Below the pieces are notes generated by a model. It made no database searches and was not told the origin of the DNA. It saw nothing but the letters and a program-made list of their open reading frames with translations. Below, one piece after another: positions 33,041 to 39,334 of a DNA stretch of 45,982 nucleotides; the first letter of the stretch is position 1, and every line of letters begins with the position of its first letter. The translations under genes and the position numbers were made by a program. This DNA is from Candidatus Kaiserbacteria bacterium (GTDB lineage Bacteria; Patescibacteriota; Minisyncoccia; Phycocordibacterales; UBA918): contig JAGQLY010000006.1 in the NCBI GenBank assembly GCA_020428905.1, forward strand, positions 1-45,982, written 5' to 3'.

Positions 33041-33682
33041 TTATCTTAAGAGGTTCACCGCTTGACGCAACATGCCTTCTTCACTATCAGAGGCATCTAT
33101 CGTGTGACAAGTGAAGTGTGAATCAATATGTGCCTGTGCTTTTTTCATACCCTCTCTTACTTTCTCATGAAACTCGATTGCTGCTTCATCAAAGATTGTC
33201 TTCTTTTCACCTCGACCATCAACACGAGCGAGTCCTGCGGCTGGGTCCAAATCGCAAAAAAAATAAATACATTGATACGGCCGCAATTGCTCGACTACAT
33301 ATTTGTGGAGGTCAGCGAAGATATTCTCCAACAACGTGTCCCCTAGAGCATATACCTGGTATGCGTACGAGGAAATTTCAAACCGATCACTGATTACCGT
33401 CTTGCCGCTACTTAATGCTGGCAAAATCACTCGCTCCAAGTGTTCAAAACGTGCCATATAGTGACCAAGTAGTTGGGCAGCAGGAGATAGGTGATGATCA
33501 ATATTGCTATCTTTCTCAATAAGGAGAGATCTTATTTTTTCACCCCATGGAGTACCCCCCGGCTCACGAGTACAAACAACCCGCAGACCCGTTCCTGAAA
33601 GCTCCTTCTCTAAATTTTTTACCAGCGTTGATTTACCGGCTCCCTCGCCCCCTTCGAGAATTATAAGTCTTCCTACTTCCAT
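33041..33682 (-). CDS. tmk: Thymidylate kinase
   Basis: Phosphorylates dTMP to dTDP. 213 residues. P-loop EGGEGAGKSTLVKNLEKEL at the start, DR(F) motif VISDRFEISSYAYQ, and LID-type region DGRGEKKTIFDEA with basic residues. The start overlaps the end of the deaminase gene by ten bases, so the two are translated together. It is the last kinase needed for any route to dTTP, and fits the deaminase, thymidylate synthase family and DHFR genes next to it. Confidence 0.95.
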   Translation of the reverse strand: MEVGRLIILEGGEGAGKSTLVKNLEKELSGTGLRVVCTREPGGTPWGEKIRSLLIEKDSNIDHHLSPAAQLLGHYMARFEHLERVILPALSSGKTVISDRFEISSYAYQVYALGDTLLENIFADLHKYVVEQLRPYQCIYFFCDLDPAAGLARVDGRGEKKTIFDEAAIEFHEKVREGMKKAQAHIDSHFTCHTIDASDSEEGMLRQAVNLLR

Positions 33683-34206
33683 GATTCATCTACATCGTCA
33701 AACTGATGGTTGACGATATTACGTTCACTTTCTTTATTAAAAAGCTCTTCACTTCCTTCCGCAAGATACACATGCTGTATCCCAGCGTCCACCATACTGT
33801 CCCAGCACGGCTCGCAACACCACCAATGCCCCCACAGATATAAATCTGCACCTTCTATATCCTGACCCTTAGAAAGAGCGTCGGCAATAGCCCGAGGCTC
33901 ACTGTGGTTTTTAGGATGACACCCTTCACATTTATCATAATCTGTGCCCGTTTTGCTACCCAGTTTTTTTCGTTCACATTCATTGTTTTCATGATAGTCA
34001 CTACCGTTGGCACCAAATCCAACGATTTCGCCCTCTACTACCACCACAGAACCTGTGGGCATGTGCCTGTCTAAAGAATGTTCAAAGGCAAACCTCTTAG
34101 CCGCCTGAATAAATTCATTATTCATAGGCACATATTCTATCTTTCGTCCCTCAGGAATATAGGGATATTCGATCGGTTTCTTTTTGAGCCCTTCGCCTCC
34201 TTCCAT
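33673..34206 (-). CDS. Cytidine/deoxycytidylate deaminase family protein (zinc)
   Basis: 177 residues from the ATG at 34206; the upstream part of the frame lies in the divergent promoter region. The zinc deaminase site is intact: HSEPRAIADAL at 101-111 (His101 ligand, Glu103 proton shuttle) and CCEPC at 130-134 (Cys131 and Cys134 ligands), followed by SMVDAGIQHVYL. Extra cysteines (ECERKK, KCEGCHP at about 77-97) may bind a second zinc, as in dCMP deaminases. Likely substrate is dCMP or a 5-substituted dCMP, giving dUMP or dTMP. It overlaps tmk and is divergent from the thymidylate synthase family gene. Confidence 0.85.
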   Translation of the reverse strand: MEGGEGLKKKPIEYPYIPEGRKIEYVPMNNEFIQAAKRFAFEHSLDRHMPTGSVVVVEGEIVGFGANGSDYHENNECERKKLGSKTGTDYDKCEGCHPKNHSEPRAIADALSKGQDIEGADLYLWGHWWCCEPCWDSMVDAGIQHVYLAEGSEELFNKESERNIVNHQFDDVDESWK

Positions 34207-34286
34207 ACAATCAATGCTTAACTGATTTTGCGAATTGTACCACACAAATACAAGTAACGGAGTCTGTTCACCTTCTCTGATTCCTG

Positions 34287-34292
34287 TAAAAT
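34287..34292 (+). promoter_or_regulatory. -10 element six bases before the thymidylate synthase family gene
   Basis: TAAAAT, then TACACC, then ATG at 34299. No Shine-Dalgarno is visible, which fits a leaderless mRNA. The -35 is weak. Confidence 0.4.
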
Positions 34293-34298
34293 TACACC

Positions 34299-35135
34299 AT
34301 GAGCCGTTTTGATGAAATTTACCAAAACACACTAGAAAATATCCTCGAAAATGGTATCCGGGAAGTGAATGAACGCACCGGGCATGAGACAGCAACCCTT
34401 CCAGGGGTGAGCTTTAGTATCGATATTGAAAAGGAAGGTTTTCCGCTCCTTTCTCTTAGAAAGATTCCGGTACAGATGTTTGTTGCGGAACAAGTATGGT
34501 TTATTGCTGGCCTTCGGAAGCCGGGCGATTTTTTGCGAGAATATACAAAGATTTGGGATGGTTTTACAAACCCCGGAGACACTGTCACGGTTGCCTATGG
34601 GTACCGCTGGAGACACCATTTCGGGCGCGACCAACTTGGAGACTTGGTACAACTGCTTGAGAATGAACCAAGCTCAAGACATGGTGTTGTGCTTGCATGG
34701 GACCCGGGCAGCGATGGCCTAGGGGGGACGAAACGAGCAAATGTTCCCTGCCCTTTTGCCTTTACCGTCAATATTGTTGGGGGGAAACTTCACCTTCACA
34801 ATATTGTCCGCTCTAACGACATGATGCTCGGCAACCCTGCTGATGTTGCAGGTTTTGCACTTTTGCAATGTATCCTTGCCCAGAGACTCGGCGTGCGACC
34901 AGGAATATATACTCACTCAATCTCTAATGCCCATATATACGACATCCATTACGAAGCTGCACGGGAAGTTATTAGTCGTAAGAGTACACAGAAAGCAATT
35001 ACACTTCAGTTACCCCCAAATACCTTTATACGCTCTGAAAAGAAAGATGGTGCACTTGTGGAGGAAATTATGGAAGATATCATGAAACAATATACACCCC
35101 TCGATCCAATTAAGGGCATTAAAATAGTATTGTAA
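34299..35135 (+). CDS. thyA: Thymidylate synthase family protein with Asp at the base-recognition position
   Basis: 278 residues, methylene-tetrahydrofolate-dependent pyrimidine C5 methylase fold. Seen: ERTGHE (Arg26), AEQVWFIAG (Glu64), VAYGYRWR (Tyr100), NEPSSRHGVV, the nucleophile in NVPCPFAF (Cys151), IVRSNDMMLGNPADVAGFAL and NAHIYDIH (His212, Tyr214). The E. coli motif LGLPFNIASYA aligns without gaps to LGNPADVAGFA, so the Asn that reads uracil (Asn177 in E. coli) is Asp182 here. T4 dCMP hydroxymethylase also has Asp there and also has the RSND string. An adjacent DHFR suggests reductive methylation rather than hydroxymethylation. It is either a dCMP methylase or an unusual dUMP enzyme. 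First gene of a three-gene unit. Confidence 0.9.
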   Translation: MSRFDEIYQNTLENILENGIREVNERTGHETATLPGVSFSIDIEKEGFPLLSLRKIPVQMFVAEQVWFIAGLRKPGDFLREYTKIWDGFTNPGDTVTVAYGYRWRHHFGRDQLGDLVQLLENEPSSRHGVVLAWDPGSDGLGGTKRANVPCPFAFTVNIVGGKLHLHNIVRSNDMMLGNPADVAGFALLQCILAQRLGVRPGIYTHSISNAHIYDIHYEAAREVISRKSTQKAITLQLPPNTFIRSEKKDGALVEEIMEDIMKQYTPLDPIKGIKIVL

Positions 35136-35139
35136 AAAT

Positions 35140-35781
35140 ATGTCAGTATTAACACAGCAGGAAATATTGGAACGAGTCAAAGCAGGTGATATTGCTATTG
35201 AACCCGGCATCGATGTGTTCCAATTACAAGCACACTCTGTCGATCTGCGTCTCGGGTTCACATTCATGATTCCTAAACACTACGTTATGACCAAAGAGGG
35301 TCGCGAGGCGTTGCGAATCGACCCTCTTCGAAATCATGGTCCTGAGTATTTTGATGTAATAGAGCTTGAGCAAGGACAATATTTTGAACTTTTGCCAGGA
35401 GAACATGTTTTGGTGTCTTCTCTGGAGAATATAAAAGTACCAAATGATCTGATGGCGATACTATACCCACGCTCTTCCGTAAACAGAAAAGGCTTGTCTG
35501 TGGACCTAACTGGTATTATCGACTCCGGTTACGAAGGTGTATTGACTCTGCCGGTGCGGAATAACACAGCATCTCAAATTATCCGCCTATATCCAGGAGA
35601 GCGATTTTGCCAGGTTGTATTTGAAAAACTTTCACACGAGGTAGAAGCCCGAAAAAGTCGGTGGCACAAGAAAGATGTCGTGGAAAAGGGCGAACAAGAA
35701 AAGAGTGACGAAATGGAGTTGGTTCTTCAGGGGAAGATACGGGAGCTCAAAAAAGATTTTGCAGTAAAGAAAGATGTTTAA
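35140..35781 (+). CDS. dcd: dCTP deaminase/dUTPase family protein lacking the deaminase glutamate
   Basis: 213 residues of the trimeric dUTPase/Dcd fold. Seen: HSVDLRLGFTF, LLPGEHVLVSSLENIKVP, YPRSSVNRKGLS (phosphate-binding Ser/Arg), GIIDSGYEGVLTLPV and YPGERFCQVVFEKL. The Asp that activates water in dUTPases (Asp128 in IIDSG) is kept. The Glu required for deamination (E. coli Glu138, in the VLEF/ITLE strand) is Pro138 here. The usual C-terminal Y.GQ.GP segment is replaced by a Lys/Glu-rich tail. It is therefore more likely a dUTP or dCTP pyrophosphatase than a deaminase, although I name the symbol by family. It is four bases after the thymidylate synthase family gene and overlaps folA by eight. 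Confidence 0.85.
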   Translation: MSVLTQQEILERVKAGDIAIEPGIDVFQLQAHSVDLRLGFTFMIPKHYVMTKEGREALRIDPLRNHGPEYFDVIELEQGQYFELLPGEHVLVSSLENIKVPNDLMAILYPRSSVNRKGLSVDLTGIIDSGYEGVLTLPVRNNTASQIIRLYPGERFCQVVFEKLSHEVEARKSRWHKKDVVEKGEQEKSDEMELVLQGKIRELKKDFAVKKDV

Positions 35782-36280
35782 AGGGGATGTTAAAAAACCG
35801 CGACTATCAACCATTGCGGCGATTGGAGAAAATCGTGAGCTTGGCAAGAAAAACGAGCTTATTTGGCGGATTCGAGACGACCTAAAGCGTGTCAAAGACC
35901 TAACAACCGGCCACCCAATCATCATGGGACAGAAAACCTATGAATCGATTGGTCGCCCCCTCCCCAACCGAACAAACATCGTCCTCACCCAAGACCCAGA
36001 CTATCGGCCAGAAGGGTGCGTGATGGCCCTCTCACTAGAAGAGGCTCTTTCAAAAGCTCAGGAAGTTGAAGACGAGGAGATTTTCATCTTCGGAGGAGCA
36101 TATGTCTACACCCAAACGATCGACATGGTAGACAGACTCTATCTCACCCGTATTCATGACACTGACCCTAATGCTGATGCTTTCTTTCCAGAGTACGCTG
36201 CGTTTACGAAAGTAATCGCGCAAGAGTTGCGAGACCAGGATGGACTGGAATACGAGTGGCTAACGCTAGAGCGGGAATAG
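35774..36280 (+). CDS. folA: Dihydrofolate reductase
   Basis: Reduces dihydrofolate to tetrahydrofolate with NADPH. 168 residues. Seen: LSTIAAIGENRELGKKNELIW, then DDLKRVKDLTTGHPIIMGQKTYESIGRPLPNR (shown in part; catalytic Asp of the DDL segment), NIVLTQ, the IFIFGGAYVYTQ cofactor loop and DRLYLTRI. The start overlaps the upstream gene by eight bases. Its presence in the same unit implies that the thymidylate synthase family enzyme oxidises folate, as a methylase does. Confidence 0.95.
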   Translation: MFKGDVKKPRLSTIAAIGENRELGKKNELIWRIRDDLKRVKDLTTGHPIIMGQKTYESIGRPLPNRTNIVLTQDPDYRPEGCVMALSLEEALSKAQEVEDEEIFIFGGAYVYTQTIDMVDRLYLTRIHDTDPNADAFFPEYAAFTKVIAQELRDQDGLEYEWLTLERE

Positions 36281-36313
36281 AAAAAGCCCGTCCGCTAAGC
36301 GGACGGGCTTTTT
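36281..36313. terminator. Bidirectional terminator between folA and rplK
   Basis: AAAAAGCCCGTCCGC/GCGGACGGGCTTTTT hairpin with A-run and T-run on both sides, between convergent units. Confidence 0.92.
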
Positions 36314-36332
36314 CTATTCTTAGCTCAGAGAG

Positions 36333-36758
36333 TCAGTTCTTCACATGTACACCCATCGAACGACAGGTTCCTTCGATGATTTTCATTGCAGCGTCAATGT
36401 CATTTGCGGAAAGGTCCTGCATTTTTTCTTCGGCAATCTCGCGAATTTGTGCGCGAGTAATGTCGCCAACCTTCGATAAGACATTTTTGCCTGACCCCTT
36501 GTCCTTACCGATCTTCTTCAAGATGAGTCGTGATGCCGGTGACGTCTTGGTAATGAAATCAAAGCTTCGATCTTCGTACACGGTAATCTCTACCGGAACC
36601 ACTTCGCCCATTCGCTCTCGTGTTTTTTCGTTGAACTGGTTGACGAATTCACCAATGTTAATACCCGCCTGACCAAGCACCGGACCAAGTGGTGGCGCTG
36701 GGGTAGCTTTGCCACCAACCGCCTGCACCTTGAGTTTTTTTAATATTTGTTTTGCCAT
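36333..36758 (-). CDS. rplK: Ribosomal protein uL11
   Basis: GTPase-centre protein of the large subunit. 141 residues with [21 protein letters not shown] (shown in part), [17 protein letters not shown], then the C-terminal rRNA-binding domain ([54 protein letters not shown]). It has its own promoter, and a terminator follows at once. rplA (L1), nearly always the next gene in bacteria, is absent here. The 65-nt leader can fold around AGCCGTTCC/GGAACGGCT. Confidence 0.97.
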   Translation of the reverse strand: MAKQILKKLKVQAVGGKATPAPPLGPVLGQAGINIGEFVNQFNEKTRERMGEVVPVEITVYEDRSFDFITKTSPASRLILKKIGKDKGSGKNVLSKVGDITRAQIREIAEEKMQDLSANDIDAAMKIIEGTCRSMGVHVKN

Positions 36759-36829
36759 CCTAAATGTTGCTTATAGATTGTGATGTGTAAGCCGTTCCAT
36801 AGCCAGCTCGACACAGTAGAAGCCCGCTG

Positions 36830-36858
36830 ATAGTACAGAAAACGGATTAGTTTTGCAA
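36830..36858 (-). promoter_or_regulatory. rplK promoter
   Basis: TTGCAA (36853-36858), 17-nt spacer, TACTAT (36830-36835) on the minus strand, about 72 nt before the ATG. Confidence 0.65.
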
Positions 36859-36874
36859 GTATATAAAATAAATC

Positions 36875-37405
36875 TTACTCTTTCGCCTCAAAGCTGAACG
36901 TGACGCTTTTTAATCCCTCTTCACCATACATCTCCTTGATTCTGCTCATGACTGATTTAATTGCGCCAAAGAGCTCATGTGCCATGTGACTTTCGGCACC
37001 CGTTTTTTCCACACTAATCACCCCAATAGATGTCCCGTCCACAAAACACTCCAATATCCCACAACGGCGCTTGGTCGGGATCGACCACAACATGTGTTTC
37101 TCGTTTTCCGATAGTGCAGACGCCTCCAGGTATGTCTTAAAACCATTGAGTGACGCTTCTTCATCTCGTAATCGTTCAATTATCCGAGCAAACTCACTCA
37201 CCGGAATACCCCCCCTTTCAAGCTTCTGCATCTTTTCAGCAAGTGCAATCACTGTTCTGTCTGTGGCGGGTTTATCAGCCGTACCAAGTAACAGTTCGTA
37301 TGCTTCCCATGCCTGACTCGCAGTTACCTCTAAACCTCGCAAGAACTCGACAAACCTCTCGGACTGTTTCCCAAGATTCGCTGACTCAAAAGAAGACAAA
37401 CTCAT
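36875..37405 (-). CDS. Hypothetical soluble protein between nusG and rplK
   Basis: 176 residues, not recognised. The first 110 are helical and charged (RFVEFLRGLEVTASQAWEAYE, LAEKMQKLERGGI, FARIIERLRDEEASL). The end is a small alpha/beta segment (KRRCGILECFVDGTSIGVISVEKTG). No signal peptide or membrane span. It has its own extended -10 promoter and lies between the secE-nusG and rplK units in the same direction. Confidence 0.6.
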   Translation of the reverse strand: MSLSSFESANLGKQSERFVEFLRGLEVTASQAWEAYELLLGTADKPATDRTVIALAEKMQKLERGGIPVSEFARIIERLRDEEASLNGFKTYLEASALSENEKHMLWSIPTKRRCGILECFVDGTSIGVISVEKTGAESHMAHELFGAIKSVMSRIKEMYGEEGLKSVTFSFEAKE

Positions 37406-37413
37406 ACGGCTGT

Positions 37414-37419
37414 ATTATA
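37414..37419 (-). promoter_or_regulatory. Extended -10 promoter of the 176-residue protein gene
   Basis: TGG-TATAAT on the minus strand, a perfect -10 hexamer with a TGn extension, eight bases before the ATG at 37405. Confidence 0.55.
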
Positions 37420-37439
37420 CCAAAGAAAGCACGTAGCGA

Positions 37440-37464
37440 AAAAGACCCCACAGGGGTCTTTTTG
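37440..37464 (-). terminator. Terminator after nusG
   Basis: AAAAAGACCCC/GGGGTCTTTTT hairpin about 25 nt after the nusG stop, symmetrical in both directions. Confidence 0.9.
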
Positions 37465-37487
37465 TCCGCCTATAAAACGCGAAGTGT

Positions 37488-38033
37488 CTACACCTTCTTA
37501 ACTTGCAAGAAATCAAGCTCAACCGGTGTCTCTCGTCCAAACATAGAGACAAGTACCTTGACCTTACCGCGCTCTTCGTCGATTTCGCCCACCTTGCCCT
37601 CAAGTTCCTTGAACGGACCGTCGGTAATGATGACCATATCTTCCGGGGAGAGGTCCATGTGGTGCTTCGGCGCATCGTCCTGCATACGGTTCATGAGTGC
37701 GTCGAGCTCATCTTGGCGAAGCGGTACCGGCTGCGTACCACTACCAACAAATCCAGTCACTCGTGGCGTATTGCGCACCACGTACCACGAATCATCAGTT
37801 ACAATCATTTCCACGAGAACGTACCCCGGGTACACTCGCTCTTCCTCGGTGACGCGCTTTCCTCCTTTTACACGAATCTTCTTTTCAGTTGGAACCACGA
37901 CATCAAAAATGCGATCCTGCATACCAAGAGATTCAATACGCTGCTTCAAATTACGCGCAACCGCGTTTTCATATCCTGAGTAGGTGTGAATTGCATACCA
38001 TTGACGTTCGCCGCCTGTTTGTTGTTTTGCCAT
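37488..38033 (-). CDS. nusG: Transcription antitermination factor NusG
   Basis: Binds RNA polymerase and couples it to the ribosome. 181 residues. The NGN domain starts WYAIHTYSGYENAVARNLKQR and carries EERVYPGYVLVEMI, DDSWYVVRNTPRVTGFVG. The KOW domain has EDMVIITDGPFKELEGKVGEID (shown in part) and ends FGRETPVELDFLQVKK. Standard length. It follows secE, the normal order. Confidence 0.97.
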   Translation of the reverse strand: MAKQQTGGERQWYAIHTYSGYENAVARNLKQRIESLGMQDRIFDVVVPTEKKIRVKGGKRVTEEERVYPGYVLVEMIVTDDSWYVVRNTPRVTGFVGSGTQPVPLRQDELDALMNRMQDDAPKHHMDLSPEDMVIITDGPFKELEGKVGEIDEERGKVKVLVSMFGRETPVELDFLQVKKV

Positions 38034-38094
38034 AGTGTAGGTAGTAGTGGGTGGTTAGTGGTAGATAAGATTGTATTGCCACAAGTACAACTGA

Positions 38095-38277
38095 CTACTG
38101 GATAAACCAATCGAGACCCTGACTGAAGAGGTAGTCGAATGCACCAGTAAAGAGTGCAACCAGTATCGAAATACCAATCACGAGCGCCGTGTACGTTGCC
38201 GCCTGTTTGTACGAAGGCCACGACACGTGCTTGAGTTCGGTTTTTGTATCTTTGAGATAGTTGATAAATTTTGCCAT
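38095..38277 (-). CDS. secE: Preprotein translocase subunit SecE
   Basis: Essential small subunit of the SecYEG channel. 60 residues from the ATG at 38277 (MAKFINYLKDTKTELKHVSW); an ATG at 38298 would add seven. It has the conserved amphipathic helix ending in HVSWPSYKQAATYTALV and one C-terminal membrane span (VIGISILVALFTGAFDYLF). It is first in the secE-nusG unit, 61 nt before nusG. Confidence 0.93.
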   Translation of the reverse strand: MAKFINYLKDTKTELKHVSWPSYKQAATYTALVIGISILVALFTGAFDYLFSQGLDWFIQ

Positions 38278-38304
38278 GATCTCGAGAAAATTAGCCAAAT
38301 TAAA

Positions 38305-38320
38305 ACGCCCCGAGGGGCGA
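38305..38320 (-). promoter_or_regulatory. GC hairpin with T-run at the start of the secE transcript
   Basis: CGCCCC-TC-GGGGCG, then TTTTAATTT on the minus strand, right at the predicted transcription start. It could be an attenuator or a stabilising 5' stem. Confidence 0.4.
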
Positions 38321-38327
38321 TGAGAAC

Positions 38328-38356
38328 ATAGTATAGGAAGCTAGACCAACTGTCAA
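38328..38356 (-). promoter_or_regulatory. secE-nusG promoter
   Basis: Perfect -35 TTGACA (38351-38356), 17-nt spacer, TACTAT (38328-38333) on the minus strand. Confidence 0.7.
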
Positions 38357-38379
38357 TTGGCCGACGTCCGCGTAACTAC

Positions 38380-38413
38380 ATTCATGAATTAATTCAGTAA
38401 TTAATTCATGAAT
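38380..38413. repeat. 34-bp perfect AT-rich palindrome
   Basis: 15-bp arms ATTCATGAATTAATT/AATTAATTCATGAAT around CAGT. It lies 24 nt upstream of the secE promoter and next to the terminator of the SIMPL gene. Possible operator. Confidence 0.5.
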
Positions 38414-38425
38414 TTTCTACGGGAC

Positions 38426-38457
38426 ACAAAACGCCCGCGGCAAAGGCCGCGGGCGTT
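38426..38457 (-). terminator. Terminator after the SIMPL protein gene
   Basis: ACGCCCGCGG/CCGCGGGCGT stem followed by TTTTGTG on the minus strand, 18 nt after the stop. Confidence 0.8.
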
Positions 38458-38474
38458 CCTCATACTTCGCTACG

Positions 38475-39317
38475 TTATCGGATTTCGTAACTCACGGTCA
38501 CTCGGGAGGTGTACGTGGTTTCCCCCACAGGAATCTGCGGGGCAATTTCTTCAACATCCGCCTTCATGCTCATCGTGTCGTACATCATTTCGCCACCGTA
38601 ATACATCGGACTATCTTCCCAGAAGCTAATGACCCGCACAAGTCGGACACCGAGCGCGTCGGCAAGCTTTTCTGCTTTCTCTTTAGCATCAACAATCGCG
38701 GCGTCACGCGCTTCAGCACGCAGCACATCTTCATCGTCAATAGTGAACTGCACACCAGAGATATTGGTCGCGCCGCGTTCACCAACACCGGAAATGAGGT
38801 CACCGACAGTGTCGATATCACGGACCTTTACTTCGATTGATTGTGAGACCTCGTATCCTCGCAGCACCTGCTCTGCTCCCGGACAAAACGACCCATTCGG
38901 ACACACCGGCCGCAGATAGTCGTATCGAGGGCTGAGATTATAATATTGCGTTTTGATATCCGCATCTTCTATTCCTTCTTCTTTGAGGTAGTCAAGGATC
39001 GCGTTTATTGCCTCGGCCGATATTTGCTTCGCTGTCGCAGCATCCTCGGCTTCAGCACTGACGCCAAATGAAAACTGTGCGATGTCAGGACGGGCGATCA
39101 CCTCCCCTTCACCCGTGATTGAGATGGTTCCCTCGTTCATACTTACATGATCCGCCTCTTTGAGTGTCAGATACGTGTACGCGGCAAGCGCAACAGCAAT
39201 CATCACAAGGACAACCTTTTTAAGACCGCGGTGTGATCCGTGATGTCCGTAACATCCATGACATCCTTGCGTATCACACGATACACACGCCCCCTTCTGA
39301 TTCTCTGTTGTTTCCAT
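38475..39317 (-). CDS. SIMPL-domain (DUF541) membrane-anchored protein
   Basis: 280 residues from the ATG at 39317 (METTENQKGA); the earlier in-frame start at 39368 lies almost against the preceding gene. The N-terminus is Cys/His-rich (CVSCDTQGCHGCYGHHGSH), a possible metal-binding segment on the cytosolic side. One membrane span follows (about 34-51, VVLVMIAVALAAYTYLT), then the SIMPL domain (about 62-280): ISITGEGEVIARPDIAQFSF, IKTQYYNLSPRYDY, GYEVSQSIEVKVRDID and DAKEKAEKLADALGV. Function of the family is poorly known. It is 17 nt after the metzincin gene, likely one operon. Confidence 0.88.
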   Translation of the reverse strand: METTENQKGACVSCDTQGCHGCYGHHGSHRGLKKVVLVMIAVALAAYTYLTLKEADHVSMNEGTISITGEGEVIARPDIAQFSFGVSAEAEDAATAKQISAEAINAILDYLKEEGIEDADIKTQYYNLSPRYDYLRPVCPNGSFCPGAEQVLRGYEVSQSIEVKVRDIDTVGDLISGVGERGATNISGVQFTIDDEDVLRAEARDAAIVDAKEKAEKLADALGVRLVRVISFWEDSPMYYGGEMMYDTMSMKADVEEIAPQIPVGETTYTSRVTVSYEIR

Positions 39318-39334
39318 AGTGTTGTACTTAAAAC

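Noticed and set aside
34299-35135. Calling the thymidylate synthase family gene a phage dCMP hydroxymethylase
   Set aside because: No phage genes surround it, and DHFR in the same unit argues for reductive methylation rather than hydroxymethylation.
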